Notes: a model not told the origin generated them from the sequence alone. 64,000 bases of DNA from Microbacterium sp. 1.5R (GCF_001889265.1 NZ_CP018151.1:1860001-1924000), one strand, 5' to 3'; counted from the stretch's first letter, positions 36,484 to 48,429 are shown. A program made the numbers and translations.

Positions 36484-37092
36484 ATGGAAGAACGTCAACT
36501 GGTGCTCGACGCGATGTCCGACCGCGCTCCGGAGTGGGATGCCACGCAGTCGCGCATCCTCGACGCCGCCGATGCGCTGATCGGTCGACGAGGCGTGAAT
36601 GGCGTCACGATCGCAGAGCTAGCTCGGCGCGCGGGGCACAGCCGGCCGACGATCTACCGCAGCTGGAACGACGCCGACGATGTCGTCCGCTCAGCGCTCC
36701 TGCGCAGAGTCGCGGTGATCCTCGCGCAGTTCCCCACGCACGCGACCAGCCGACACGGACTCGTCGACGATGTTCTCCGCTTCTCCACCCTCTTCCGTGC
36801 CGACGACGTGTACGGACGGCTTCTCGCCGATGAACCGGAGGCGTTCACCCGCTACACGCTGCAGCGTGTGGGTTCGAGCCAGAGACTCATCCTGAGGTGG
36901 CTGGCGACCGCGATCGGTGCGGCGCAGCAGGGAGGATCGGTGAGGCACGGCGATCCCGACGAGATTGCCGTCATGCTGCTGCTCATCGCGCAGTCGGCAG
37001 TGCTTTCGCACGGAACGGTGTCGGAGCTCCTCTCTGAGGAGTCTTGGGAACGCGAGCTGCGAGCAGCCCTCGACGGGCTCCTGCGGCCATGA
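36484..37092 (+). CDS. TetR-family transcriptional regulator
   Basis: The 202-residue protein has a TetR helix-turn-helix (about 25-70: GVTIAELARRAGHSRPTIYRSW-type pattern in two parts) and a helical ligand domain. It lies between the divergent flavoprotein operon and glpD, and overlaps glpD as ATGA. It most likely represses both directions in response to a lipid or acyl-CoA; the ligand is unknown. In M. tuberculosis Rv2250c holds the same position. Confidence 0.9.
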   Translation: MEERQLVLDAMSDRAPEWDATQSRILDAADALIGRRGVNGVTIAELARRAGHSRPTIYRSWNDADDVVRSALLRRVAVILAQFPTHATSRHGLVDDVLRFSTLFRADDVYGRLLADEPEAFTRYTLQRVGSSQRLILRWLATAIGAAQQGGSVRHGDPDEIAVMLLLIAQSAVLSHGTVSELLSEESWERELRAALDGLLRP

Positions 37093-38534
37093 CCGCGCAC
37101 TCCCCCGACCTCAACGTCGCGCGTCGGGCCGCAGAGCTCTCCCTGGCGGCGGAGCAGACCGTCGACCTTCTGGTGATCGGCGGAGGCATCACGGGGGTCG
37201 GTGTCGCACTCGACGCCGCCTCGCGGGGTCTGAGCGTCACTCTTCTCGAAGGCGAGGATCTCGCGTTCGGCACCAGCCGATTCAGCTCGAAACTGGTGCA
37301 CGGTGGACTCCGTTATCTCGCCACCGGCGATGTGGCCACGGCGAAGGAGAGCGCATTCGAGCGTCACCTGCTGATGACCAGGATCGCGCCGCACCTCATT
37401 CGCTCTCTCCCGCAGCTGCTGCCCTTCACGACAGGGCTGACGGCCCGCCAGCGCGCAGCCGGCGCGGTCGGGATGGCCCTGGGTGATCTGCTGCGGATGC
37501 GAGCGGGCACGCCGCGCCGGTTCCTCCCCCCGCCGCGTCTCGTCTCGGCGCGAACGGCACAGCGGCTCTTCCCGGCGCTCGCCGGAGCTGGGCTGCGCGG
37601 AGGGATGCTCTCCTACGACGGGCAGCTGATCGACGACGCCCGCCTGGTCGTGACCGTCGCCAGGACAGCCGCCAGTCTGGGCGCCCGCGTCCTCACCCGC
37701 GTCCGAGCGCTCGAGCTGCGCGTCGACGGCGCGACCGCCGAAGACGTGCTGACGGGCGAGCGTCTGGACATGCGCGCCCGATCCGTCGTCAATGCCACCG
37801 GCGTCTGGGCCGGAAGCCTCGACGAGTCGATCACCGTGCGGCCCAGCCGCGGAACGCACATCGTGCTGGATGCCGCGGATCTCGGCGACCCGTCCTCGGC
37901 ACTGACCATTCCGCATGAGGGGTCGATCAGCCGCTTCGTGTTCGCGCTGCCGCAGCAGCACGGCCGCGTGATCGTCGGACTCACGGACGAAGATGCGCCG
38001 GGCCCTGTTCCGCGGGTCCCCGAGCCGACCGAGGGCGAGATCGAGTTCCTGCTCGCGAACCTCAACCGAGTACTGACCGTCCCGATCACGCGCACGCAGG
38101 TCAGGGGATCGTTCGCGGGCCTGCGGCCGCTCGTCGACACCGGTGCGGCGTCGACGGCGGACATCTCCCGTCGGCATCTGGTCCGCGTCTCCGAGCGCGG
38201 CTTCGTCAACGTCCTCGGAGGCAAGCTGACCACCTACCGGCGGATGGCGGAGGATGCGGTCGACCTCGCCGTGGCATCGGCGGGGCTCGACGCCGGCGCG
38301 AGCCGCACGGTATCCCTCCGCCTCACCGACTCCGCGATGAGGGCCGAGGACAGCGGGGGCCGGGGGCACATCTCCCCAGCGACCATCGACTTCGCCGTCC
38401 GCGCGGAGGGCGCGATGACCGCCGACGACGTCCTCGATCGCCGCACCCGGCTCGGCCTCGTCGACGACGACCGGGAGCGGCAGAGGGCGTTCGTCGAATC
38501 CGAGGTCGCCGAGATCCTCGCCACGTTCTCCTGA
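37089..38534 (+). CDS. glpD: Glycerol-3-phosphate dehydrogenase (FAD)
   Basis: The 481-residue protein shows the FAD-binding IGGGITGVGVALDAASRG (about 34-51), the GlpD signature SRFSSKLVHGGLRYL (about 65-79) and a FAGLRPL region. At 481 residues it lacks part of the usual C-terminal cap domain. GlpD oxidises glycerol 3-phosphate to dihydroxyacetone phosphate and passes electrons to quinone. ATG overlaps the tetR stop. Because the other arm of the locus uses DHAP esters, it may provide DHAP for ether-lipid synthesis; this is inferred. Confidence 0.88.
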   Translation: MTAHSPDLNVARRAAELSLAAEQTVDLLVIGGGITGVGVALDAASRGLSVTLLEGEDLAFGTSRFSSKLVHGGLRYLATGDVATAKESAFERHLLMTRIAPHLIRSLPQLLPFTTGLTARQRAAGAVGMALGDLLRMRAGTPRRFLPPPRLVSARTAQRLFPALAGAGLRGGMLSYDGQLIDDARLVVTVARTAASLGARVLTRVRALELRVDGATAEDVLTGERLDMRARSVVNATGVWAGSLDESITVRPSRGTHIVLDAADLGDPSSALTIPHEGSISRFVFALPQQHGRVIVGLTDEDAPGPVPRVPEPTEGEIEFLLANLNRVLTVPITRTQVRGSFAGLRPLVDTGAASTADISRRHLVRVSERGFVNVLGGKLTTYRRMAEDAVDLAVASAGLDAGASRTVSLRLTDSAMRAEDSGGRGHISPATIDFAVRAEGAMTADDVLDRRTRLGLVDDDRERQRAFVESEVAEILATFS

Positions 38535-38675
38535 CGACGCCGCATCCGCGCGACCGCCGCCAACCGTATCCGCGTCACGGCACACCGGGTAACGAGCACG
38601 GAACAGCGAATGAACACCTTCGCCAGCGCCGCTCAGAGAGCGCTCCGAACGCGATCGAGGGGGCACAGTGGTGGC

Positions 38676-39371
38676 ATGGACATGCTCCTCTCGATGTTGG
38701 GCGGCAAGGGAATGTCGGGGCTCTTCAAGACCGGCACGGCGATCCTCACGATCCTGCTGGTCGTGCCGGCGCTGCTGAAGATCTTCATCGTCACGGTCGA
38801 TGAGGGGTGGGCTGCGATCCGCACCCGGAACGGCAAGCCGATCATCCGGAACCGCCCGCAACGGCGCCCCACCTCACGTGGCGGAGCGGTCGGCGAAGTC
38901 GTGGTCCTCGATCCGGGGTCGCATGGCGCGTTCCCCCTGTTCTACTGGTATCGACTGATCGATGTGCGCTGCAGGGCGACGGATCTGCCCGCGCGCGAGA
39001 TGACCGGGGCGAGCGGCCATCAGCACCGGGTGCACGCGTCGTTCGAGTGGCGACCGATCCCGACCGGACGAGATCTCCGAGTGTTCGAACTCGACGTCGT
39101 GAACGTCAAAGAACGGGCCTCGAACATCGTGGGCGCCGCACTGCGCGACGTCATCCGCGGCCTCGAGGGCGCGGAGCTGCCCCACAACGACGAGATCAAC
39201 ACCCGCGTGATCGCGGCCAGCGCCGACGAGGTGCGTCGGGCGTGCGGCGTCGAGCTGGTACGCGTCATGGTCACCGGTGACGCGCTCACCGACGGCTATC
39301 TGCTCTCGGCCGCGCTCCGGGACACCGATCGCGGGGCGCAGGCGGTCGCCGCACTCCACGCTCTCAACTGA
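38676..39371 (+). CDS. SPFH/band-7 domain membrane protein
   Basis: The 231-residue protein has one N-terminal membrane helix (about 15-35, TAILTILLVVPALLKIFIV) followed by an SPFH-like domain with DEGWAAIRTRNGKP and a helical region (NVKERASNIVGAALRDVI). SPFH proteins assemble into membrane-associated rings and organise membrane microdomains. ATG at 38676 is chosen from the hydrophobic start; an upstream in-frame ATG at 38610 is possible. It seems to be monocistronic. Confidence 0.75.
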   Translation: MDMLLSMLGGKGMSGLFKTGTAILTILLVVPALLKIFIVTVDEGWAAIRTRNGKPIIRNRPQRRPTSRGGAVGEVVVLDPGSHGAFPLFYWYRLIDVRCRATDLPAREMTGASGHQHRVHASFEWRPIPTGRDLRVFELDVVNVKERASNIVGAALRDVIRGLEGAELPHNDEINTRVIAASADEVRRACGVELVRVMVTGDALTDGYLLSAALRDTDRGAQAVAALHALN

Positions 39372-39428
39372 TCGCAGCGGTCGAACGGTCTGTGACCGTC
39401 ATCCGCCGTCACGCGGTGGCGACGCCGG

Positions 39429-41369
39429 TCAGCGGCGTTCGTGCAGCGGCAGATCGACCGTCCCGCTCGTGCCCGCATCCCGAGCGACGGGGATCCGAGT
39501 CCCGAGCACCTGCGACACGACGTCCTGCGCGATCTTCGATGCGGTGAGACCGGCGTCGGCGAGGATCTGGTCCCTCGACGCGTGATCGATGAACTCGTCA
39601 GGAAGCCCCAGCTCGTCGACGGCGGTGTCGATGCCCGCCTCGCGAAGCACCTGCCGGACACGCGTGCCGATGCCGCCGACGCGGATGCCGTCTTCGATGG
39701 TGATGACCAGACGATGACGAGCTGCCATGCTCACGATCGAGGGCTGCACCGGGATGGCCCAGCGCGGATCGATCACCGTGGCGCCGATGCCCTGAGCGCG
39801 CAGACGCTCTGCGACGTCCATCGCGAGCGCGGCGAACGGGCCGATGCCGATGAGCAGGACATCCTCGGACTCGCCGCGGGCGAGCACATCGACGCCGTCG
39901 TGCAGCCGCTCGATCGCCGGAAGATCCGCCGCGACGTCGCCCTTCGGGAAGCGGATGACGGTCGGCGCATCGTCGACGAGCACCGCCTCATCGAGGGCCT
40001 CCTGCAACCGGGCTCCGTCACGCGGCGCGGCGATGCGGATGTGCGGGACGATCTGCAGCATCGCGAGATCCCACATGCCGTGGTGGCTGGGACCGTCCGG
40101 GCCGGTGACGCCGGCGCGGTCGAGCACGAAGGTCACGCCCGCCCGATGCAGAGCGACGTCCATGAGCACCTGGTCGAAGGCGCGCCCCATGAAGGTGGCG
40201 TAGACCGCGACGACGGGGTGCAGACCTCCGAAGGCGAGACCTGCGGCCGACGCGACGGCGTGCTGCTCGGCGATGCCCACGTCGTACACGCGATCGGGGA
40301 AGCGCTCGGCGAACGGCGCGAGACCGGTCGGTCGCAGCATCGCTGCGGTCATCGCGATGACATCGCTTCGACGCTCTCCGATGGCGACGAGCGACTCGGA
40401 GAACACGTCGGACCAGCCCGTTCCGCTGGAAGAGAGTGTCTCGCCGGTCGCGGGGTCGATACGTCCGACCGCATGGAACTGGTCGGCCTCATCGTCGCGA
40501 GCAGGCTGGTAGCCGCGGCCCTTCTCGGTGATCGTGTGCACGATCACCGGCGCACCGTAGGATTTGGCCAGCTCGAGCGTCTCGAGCAGGGCGGGGAGAT
40601 CGTGCCCGTCGACCGGGCCGAGGTACTTGATGTCGAGGTTCGAGTACAGCGCCTCGTTGTTCGTGAACCGCGAGAGGAAGCCGTGGGTGCCGCCGCGCAC
40701 CCCGCGGAACACCGCGCGGCCGACCGGACCGAACGCACGGAAGAGTCGGTCCGACTTGTGGTGCAGCTCCTTGTACGCAGCCGCGGTGCGCACCCGATTG
40801 AGGAACCGGGACATGCCGCCGATGGTCGGCGCGTAGGAACGACCGTTGTCATTCACGACGATCACGAGGTTGCGATCGTTGTCGTCGGAGATGTTGTTGA
40901 GCGCCTCCCACGTCATGCCGCCCGTGAGTGCTCCGTCGCCGACGACGGCCACGACGTGACGGTCGGCTCGCCCCGTGGCGGTCAGCGCGCGCGACACACC
41001 GTCGGCCCAGCTGAGCGAGCTCGACGCGTGCGAGGACTCGACCACGTCGTGAGGGCTCTCGCCGCGCTGGGGATACCCGGCGAGTCCACCGCGCACTCGC
41101 AGAGACGAGAAGTCCTGGCGACCGGTGAGGAGCTTGTGCACGTAGGACTGGTGCCCCGTGTCGAAGATGAAGGGGTCGTCGGGCGACGAGAAGACGCGGT
41201 GCAGAGCGATCGTGAGCTCGACGACACCGAGGTTGGGGCCGAGATGCCCGCCGGTGCGCGACACGTTCTCGACGAGGAACTCGCGGATCTCACCGGCGAG
41301 TTCGATCAGCTGATCCTCTGACAGGGAGTCGAGGTCACGGGGTCCTGAGATGCTCGGAAGAATGGGCAT
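39429..41369 (-). CDS. dxs: 1-deoxy-D-xylulose-5-phosphate synthase
   Basis: The 646-residue ThDP enzyme joins pyruvate and glyceraldehyde 3-phosphate in the first step of the MEP isoprenoid pathway. Motifs: GGHLGPNLGVVELT, the ThDP site VGDGALTGGM with a downstream NN, and the transketolase-like second domain with YDVGIAEQHAV. ATG at 41369 follows AGGAGG at 5 bases; the GTG just before it overlaps that site. It converges with the SPFH gene and shares an intergenic hairpin with acnA upstream. Confidence 0.97.
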   Translation of the reverse strand: MPILPSISGPRDLDSLSEDQLIELAGEIREFLVENVSRTGGHLGPNLGVVELTIALHRVFSSPDDPFIFDTGHQSYVHKLLTGRQDFSSLRVRGGLAGYPQRGESPHDVVESSHASSSLSWADGVSRALTATGRADRHVVAVVGDGALTGGMTWEALNNISDDNDRNLVIVVNDNGRSYAPTIGGMSRFLNRVRTAAAYKELHHKSDRLFRAFGPVGRAVFRGVRGGTHGFLSRFTNNEALYSNLDIKYLGPVDGHDLPALLETLELAKSYGAPVIVHTITEKGRGYQPARDDEADQFHAVGRIDPATGETLSSSGTGWSDVFSESLVAIGERRSDVIAMTAAMLRPTGLAPFAERFPDRVYDVGIAEQHAVASAAGLAFGGLHPVVAVYATFMGRAFDQVLMDVALHRAGVTFVLDRAGVTGPDGPSHHGMWDLAMLQIVPHIRIAAPRDGARLQEALDEAVLVDDAPTVIRFPKGDVAADLPAIERLHDGVDVLARGESEDVLLIGIGPFAALAMDVAERLRAQGIGATVIDPRWAIPVQPSIVSMAARHRLVITIEDGIRVGGIGTRVRQVLREAGIDTAVDELGLPDEFIDHASRDQILADAGLTASKIAQDVVSQVLGTRIPVARDAGTSGTVDLPLHERR

Positions 41370-41490
41370 CTGCACCTCCTCTTAGGCACCGTTCGCGGCG
41401 CCGATTCCGGTACGGACGCCTGCTCGATCCTACCCCGGGCACCCGGGAAAGCTCGGAGAGCGACTCCCCCTTGACACCGCCCCCGGCACG

Positions 41491-41528
41491 CGGAAAGGGC
41501 CCGGTTCCGAAGAACCGAGCCCTTTCCG
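41491..41528 (-). terminator. Terminator after acnA
   Basis: GGAAAGGGC and GCCCTTTCC arms enclose a second GGTTC/GAACC stem, ten bases after the acnA stop codon. The outer stem ends in an A/T-rich run on both strands. Confidence 0.8.
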
Positions 41529-41537
41529 ATCGTGCGA

Positions 41538-44375
<2,838 letters not shown>

Positions 44376-44501
44376 GAATCCGTCTCCTTCTATTCGGATG
44401 GGAGCGACAGGCGCCTCCATCTTGCTCGCCAGCGAGCCCCTGCGGCTAGCAAGGCAGACCTAACCAGTCTGCTCCGCTCAGCCCTCAGGCGAAAGCCTGC
44501 A

Positions 44502-44525
44502 ATTTATCTTGATGTCAAGATAAAT
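44502..44525. promoter_or_regulatory. Perfect 24-bp palindrome upstream of acnA
   Basis: Arms of 11 bp (ATTTATCTTGA and its complement) meet around a 2-bp centre. It is AT-rich in a GC-rich genome and ends 4 bp before the DUF3159 stop codon, about 130 bp upstream of acnA. The form ATCTTGA-N2-TCAAGAT is typical of MarR-family operators. In Streptomyces the MarR-type TamR is reported to control aconitase under oxidative stress; the match is recalled and inferred, not tested. Confidence 0.65.
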
Positions 44526-44528
44526 CTA

Positions 44529-45263
44529 TCACGGCTGAGCGGCCTTGTCGGCATCGGCGCCGCGCGGATACAGCGCGCGCACGACAAGCCAGGTGACGGC
44601 GATCAGCGGCGCGAACAGCGGCAGGCCCATGATCAGCTTCAGCGTGCCGAGCGCGGTGACGTCTCCGGCGAGGTACAGCGGCAACTGCACTGCGAGACGT
44701 GCGAAGAACAGAGCGGCCCAGGCCACGCCGAGCCACAGGAAGGCACGACGCTTGCGACGGTCGCGCCGCCATGCGGTGCCCTCCCCCATCAGGAAACCGA
44801 CCGCGAGACCGATCAGCGACCAGCCGATCAGCGCCGACACCAGCATGCCGGTGCCATAGAGGGCGTTGGTGATGAGACCGGGGACGAAGTTGTCTTCGCC
44901 GCGGCCCGTCCACAGCGCGAGCGCAGCCGCGGCTGCGGCGGCCACGAGACCGCCGATGGCCGCAGACGGGGGTGACTTCTGGATCAGCCGCACGACGGTG
45001 AACACCGCGGCGAGCCCGACCGACACGCCCAGAGGAACGATCAGCGGCTCGGGGCGGATGGTGAAGAGGATGACGAACGCGAGGCTCGGAAGGACGGACT
45101 CGAGGATGCCGCGCCATCCGCCGATCGCGGACCACACCACACGGTGCGTCGCGCCGCTCTCGTTCGGGTCGAGACCCGCTCGGCGAGCGGCGCCGCCGAG
45201 AGCCGCGCCGACGATGTCCGACGCGCTCTGCTCGCGCTCGGGCTCCGGGGCCGGGGTGGTCAC
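44529..45263 (-). CDS. DUF3159 membrane protein
   Basis: The 244-residue protein has a polar N-terminus and about six hydrophobic segments from residue 55 to 230. It matches actinobacterial DUF3159 proteins in order and in its place after DUF3710. GTG overlaps the DUF3710 stop as GTGA. Function unknown. No transporter signature can be seen. Confidence 0.82.
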   Translation of the reverse strand: MTTPAPEPEREQSASDIVGAALGGAARRAGLDPNESGATHRVVWSAIGGWRGILESVLPSLAFVILFTIRPEPLIVPLGVSVGLAAVFTVVRLIQKSPPSAAIGGLVAAAAAAALALWTGRGEDNFVPGLITNALYGTGMLVSALIGWSLIGLAVGFLMGEGTAWRRDRRKRRAFLWLGVAWAALFFARLAVQLPLYLAGDVTALGTLKLIMGLPLFAPLIAVTWLVVRALYPRGADADKAAQP

Positions 45264-45847
45264 GCGGAGCCGGGAGTCGCGGGCATCTTCAGCGGGATCA
45301 GGTCGCGCGGCGGCATCGGAGCGCCACCGCGCACGACGACGATCGACCGGAAGAGATCCTCGACCTTGGCGGCCGCTTCGAGATCGGATGCCGCGGCTCC
45401 GCCGATGACCCCACGAAGGAACCAGCGGGGCCCGTCGATGCCGATGAAGCGCGCGAGGCGCAGCTCGGATCCCTCGTTGGCCGCCGCGGGAACCTCGGCG
45501 AGGAGCTCCTTGCCGAGGGGACCGTCGCGCTCCTCGACCCGGCCGCCCTGGGTGCGCACCTGATCACGCAGCTGCACCCGGGTCTCGTCCCAGAGACCGC
45601 CCGAGCGCGGTGCCGCGAAAGGCTGCACCTGCAGGGACGAATCGGCGTAGTCGAGCCCGACGGCCACGATGCGCTTGGACTGCTCTTCGACCTCGAGCCG
45701 AAGGTTGAGGCCCTCGCGCGGAAGGATCTTGATGCCGCCGAGATCGATGTAGGGCCGGACGGGGTTCGCCTCGGAGTCGTCGAACGGGCCCTGTGTCGCC
45801 CGGTCGTCCGGTGCGGACTTCGAAGGAGTCGCGTTGTTGTCAGTCAT
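45260..45847 (-). CDS. DUF3710 domain protein
   Basis: The 195-residue soluble protein follows dut in many actinobacteria. Recognisable stretches are RPYIDLGGIKILP (near 40), DETRVQLRDQ and GIDGPRWFLRGVIGG (near 140). ATG at 45847 overlaps the dut stop and follows AGGA at 8 bases. Function is unknown; the conserved dut-DUF3710-DUF3159 order suggests a shared transcript. Confidence 0.85.
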   Translation of the reverse strand: MTDNNATPSKSAPDDRATQGPFDDSEANPVRPYIDLGGIKILPREGLNLRLEVEEQSKRIVAVGLDYADSSLQVQPFAAPRSGGLWDETRVQLRDQVRTQGGRVEERDGPLGKELLAEVPAAANEGSELRLARFIGIDGPRWFLRGVIGGAAASDLEAAAKVEDLFRSIVVVRGGAPMPPRDLIPLKMPATPGSA

Positions 45848-46313
45848 TGGTCTGTCCTGCCGAAGGGGAATGGGATCCTGCCTGGTAGCCCGTCGAGCCG
45901 AAGCCACCCTCGCCGCGGACGCTCTCTGGCAGCTCCTCGACCGGGATGAACACGGCTCGGGTCACGGGCATCACGATCAGTTGCGCGATGCGATCGCCGA
46001 CGGCGACATCGTACGCGCTGTGGATGTCGGTGTTGATCAGGCTCACCTTGATCTCACCGCGATAGCCGGCATCCACCGTGCCGGGCGAGTTGACGATCGA
46101 GATCCCGTGCTTGGCCGCGAGTCCGCTGCGCGGCACCACGAAGGCGGCGTATCCCTCGGGCAGGGCGATGCGCACTCCGGTGGCCACGAGCGCCCGCTCG
46201 CCGGGTGCCAGGTGGACGGCCTCGGCGGCGACGAGATCGGCGCCCGCATCACCGGGGTGGGCGTAGCCGGGCACCACAGAGGCGATAATGGGGACATCAA
46301 CGGAATCAGTCAC
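45840..46313 (-). CDS. dut: dUTP diphosphatase
   Basis: The 157-residue trimeric dUTPase has all five motifs: PGDAGADL (I), VPRSGLAAKHG (II), PGTVDAGYRGEIKV (III), RIAQLIVMPV (IV) and the C-terminal RGEGGFGSTG (V). It removes dUTP and supplies dUMP. It starts with GTG and is divergent from the DUF3093 gene by 12 bp, so promoters must overlap the starts. Confidence 0.97.
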   Translation of the reverse strand: MTDSVDVPIIASVVPGYAHPGDAGADLVAAEAVHLAPGERALVATGVRIALPEGYAAFVVPRSGLAAKHGISIVNSPGTVDAGYRGEIKVSLINTDIHSAYDVAVGDRIAQLIVMPVTRAVFIPVEELPESVRGEGGFGSTGYQAGSHSPSAGQTND

Positions 46314-46325
46314 CCCACGAGGCTA

Positions 46326-46790
46326 ATGCAGAACATCGCTCCTGACGCGCGGATCCACTACCGCGAGAGACTGTCCCCCAGCCTGTGGCTGCTGGTGACG
46401 GTCGCTCTGGCGGGCCCCATGGTGGCGCTCATCTTCGTGCCCGTCGGCTCGACCATCGCCCTGGTCGTCGGCGCAGCGGTCTCGGCTCTCCTCGTGATCG
46501 CCTTCCTCGCACTCGCCCCGCCCGTCTCGGTCGACGGCGATGTGCTGCGGGCCGGTCGAGCGCACATCGACGTCCGACACCTCGGCACACCACGGGCGCT
46601 GAACGGCGAAGAGGCGCGCCAGGCTCGAGGACCGGGGCTTCCGGCGCGAGGCTGGCATCTGATCCGGGGCGGGGTAGACGGCATCGTCGTCGTTCCGAAC
46701 ATCGACCCCGACGATCCCGTCGACACCTGGACCATCTCGTCGCGCACGCCCGATCGGCTGGCCGCCGCGATCGTCGCCGCCCAGCGCTGA
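46326..46790 (+). CDS. DUF3093 membrane protein
   Basis: The 154-residue protein has two N-terminal membrane helices (about 20-38 and 43-62) and a cytosolic part with GDVLRAGRAHIDVRHLG and TWTISSRTPDRLAAAI, matching DUF3093. It is widely divergent from dut in actinobacteria. Function unknown. A hairpin terminator follows. Confidence 0.85.
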   Translation: MQNIAPDARIHYRERLSPSLWLLVTVALAGPMVALIFVPVGSTIALVVGAAVSALLVIAFLALAPPVSVDGDVLRAGRAHIDVRHLGTPRALNGEEARQARGPGLPARGWHLIRGGVDGIVVVPNIDPDDPVDTWTISSRTPDRLAAAIVAAQR

Positions 46791-46850
46791 CCACGCCGCC
46801 CGCCTGAGCACGCTGCGGGATCGATCACGCCGCTCAAGGCCGGAAAGACG

Positions 46851-46882
46851 ACGCGCCCCTGACCAAGCGGTCGGGGGCGCGT
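46851..46882. terminator. Bidirectional terminator between DUF3093 and DUF4193
   Basis: ACGCGCCCC (46851-46859) and GGGGCGCGT (46874-46882) form a perfect 9-bp stem between two convergent genes. Confidence 0.65.
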
Positions 46883-46904
46883 GAGATCTCGCTCTATGGT
46901 GCGC

Positions 46905-47198
46905 TCAGGCGGCGCACTCCTTGCAGATGGGGCCGGATGCGCCCTCGTGGTCGAGCTGAGAACGGTGCTTCACGAGGAAGCAGTTCATGCAGGTGAACTC
47001 GTCCTGCTGCGCGGGCAGCACGACGACATCGAGCTCGAGGTCGGAGAGATCCGCTCCCGGGAGGTCGAAGCTGGACGGGTTGTCCGCGTCTTCGTCTCCC
47101 GATGAGCCGGAGAGCTTGTCCGGCACACGCTCCTTGAGGGCTTCGATCGACTCGGAGTCGTCTTCACTCTTGCGGGGAGCGTCGTAGTCGGTTGCCAT
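46905..47198 (-). CDS. DUF4193 small protein
   Basis: The 97-residue acidic protein begins MATDYDAPRK and ends with FTCMNCFLVKHRSQL and ICKECAA, a CxxC-CxxC arrangement likely to bind zinc. DUF4193 proteins are an actinobacterial hallmark. ATG at 47198 follows GGAG at 9 bases. It is divergent from sepH. Function unknown. Confidence 0.9.
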   Translation of the reverse strand: MATDYDAPRKSEDDSESIEALKERVPDKLSGSSGDEDADNPSSFDLPGADLSDLELDVVVLPAQQDEFTCMNCFLVKHRSQLDHEGASGPICKECAA

Positions 47199-47394
47199 GT
47201 GGTAAATCTCCACTTTCATGCGAGTGGGTGGTGCGCCGTCGGGGTAATCGGCGGCCATAGTTTGCATGACCGCGGAGGAATAAGCAAATGCCCGCGGCTG
47301 CGACAGACCAAACTCACGGCACGCCCAGACTATTCCCGGTTCTGAGCGGCCCCGCGTGACACCATGAACGCACACCCATCAGAGGGGCATTCGC

Positions 47395-48429
47395 ATGGAA
47401 AACGTCACCATCGTCGGCACAGAAGCAGGACTGCTCGTACTCGCGACCGAGTCGGGCGAGCGGTTCGCGCTGCCCATCGACGACGTCCTGCACCGAGAGA
47501 TCCGTCGGGCGAGGCGACAGAGCGAGCCGGCTGCTCAGCGTCTCGCGGCGAGCCCGCGCGACATCCAGGCTCAGATCCGCGCCGGTCTCACGGCGCCCGA
47601 GGTCGCGGCCCTCCTCGGCATCGGCGTCGACGACGTCATCCGCTTCGAAGGACCCGTTCTCGCCGAGCGCGAGCACGTCATCGGCCAGGCGCTCGCCGTA
47701 CCCGTCCTGATCGGCAGCGATGTCGAGCCCGACGCTCAGCCGACTTTCGGCACCGCGATCCGAGCCAAGCTGTCAGAGGTCGAGGCCTCTGCCGAGCGCT
47801 GGGCGAGCTGGAAGGACGAGAGCGGCTGGATCATCAAGCTCGAGTTCACCGCCAACGAGGTCGAGCACGACGCTCGCTGGAGCTTCGACCCCCGCCGCAG
47901 CGCCCTCGCACCGCTCAACGCCGACGCGACCCAGCTGTCTCGCCAGGGCTCGCTGCCGGACGGACTCATCCCGCGACTGCGCGCCGTCGAGGCCGAACGG
48001 CAGGCATCGCCCTACAAGGACGACAGCCGTTTCGACTCCGGCGCATTCGGACCACGTCTGCTCCCGGCGCCCGAAGCCGAGGTCGACGACAGCATCGCCC
48101 CAGAGCGCTCGATGGCAGCGGCGCAGGACGCCGCGATCAAGCGCGCGCCGGAGTCCGCGACGACGAGCCCCGAGACCGCCGACCTGCTCGAGGCGTTGCG
48201 ACGCCGGCGGGGTCAGCGCGAGACCGCGCCGATCCTCGACGAGCCGGACGAGGAGAACACGGACCAGAGTCCGATCGCGCTGTTCGACGCCTTCGAGAGC
48301 GTTCCTGCGGAGAGTGACGAGCCGGAGCCCGCACCGGAGCCCGCGAACGAGGGCAACGGTCGCCGTCGACGCCGCAACGCGATGCCGTCGTGGGACGAGA
48401 TCGTCTTCGGGGCCCGCACCGACGAGTAG
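47395..48429 (+). CDS. sepH: Septation protein SepH
   Basis: The 344-residue protein has a conserved N-terminal DUF3071 region with a helix-turn-helix-like segment (about 55-90: IRAGLTAPEVAALLGIGVDD) and a disordered acidic C-terminal half ending in the basic tail NAMPSWDEIVFG. In Streptomyces and mycobacteria SepH binds FtsZ and promotes Z-ring assembly. Its place between DUF4193 and the phosphodiesterase gene is typical. Confidence 0.93.
   Translation: MENVTIVGTEAGLLVLATESGERFALPIDDVLHREIRRARRQSEPAAQRLAASPRDIQAQIRAGLTAPEVAALLGIGVDDVIRFEGPVLAEREHVIGQALAVPVLIGSDVEPDAQPTFGTAIRAKLSEVEASAERWASWKDESGWIIKLEFTANEVEHDARWSFDPRRSALAPLNADATQLSRQGSLPDGLIPRLRAVEAERQASPYKDDSRFDSGAFGPRLLPAPEAEVDDSIAPERSMAAAQDAAIKRAPESATTSPETADLLEALRRRRGQRETAPILDEPDEENTDQSPIALFDAFESVPAESDEPEPAPEPANEGNGRRRRRNAMPSWDEIVFGARTDE

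Noticed and set aside
41369..41537. A thiamine pyrophosphate riboswitch before dxs.
   Set aside because: The upstream region holds only the acnA terminator and lacks the conserved CUGAGA and related THI-box elements.
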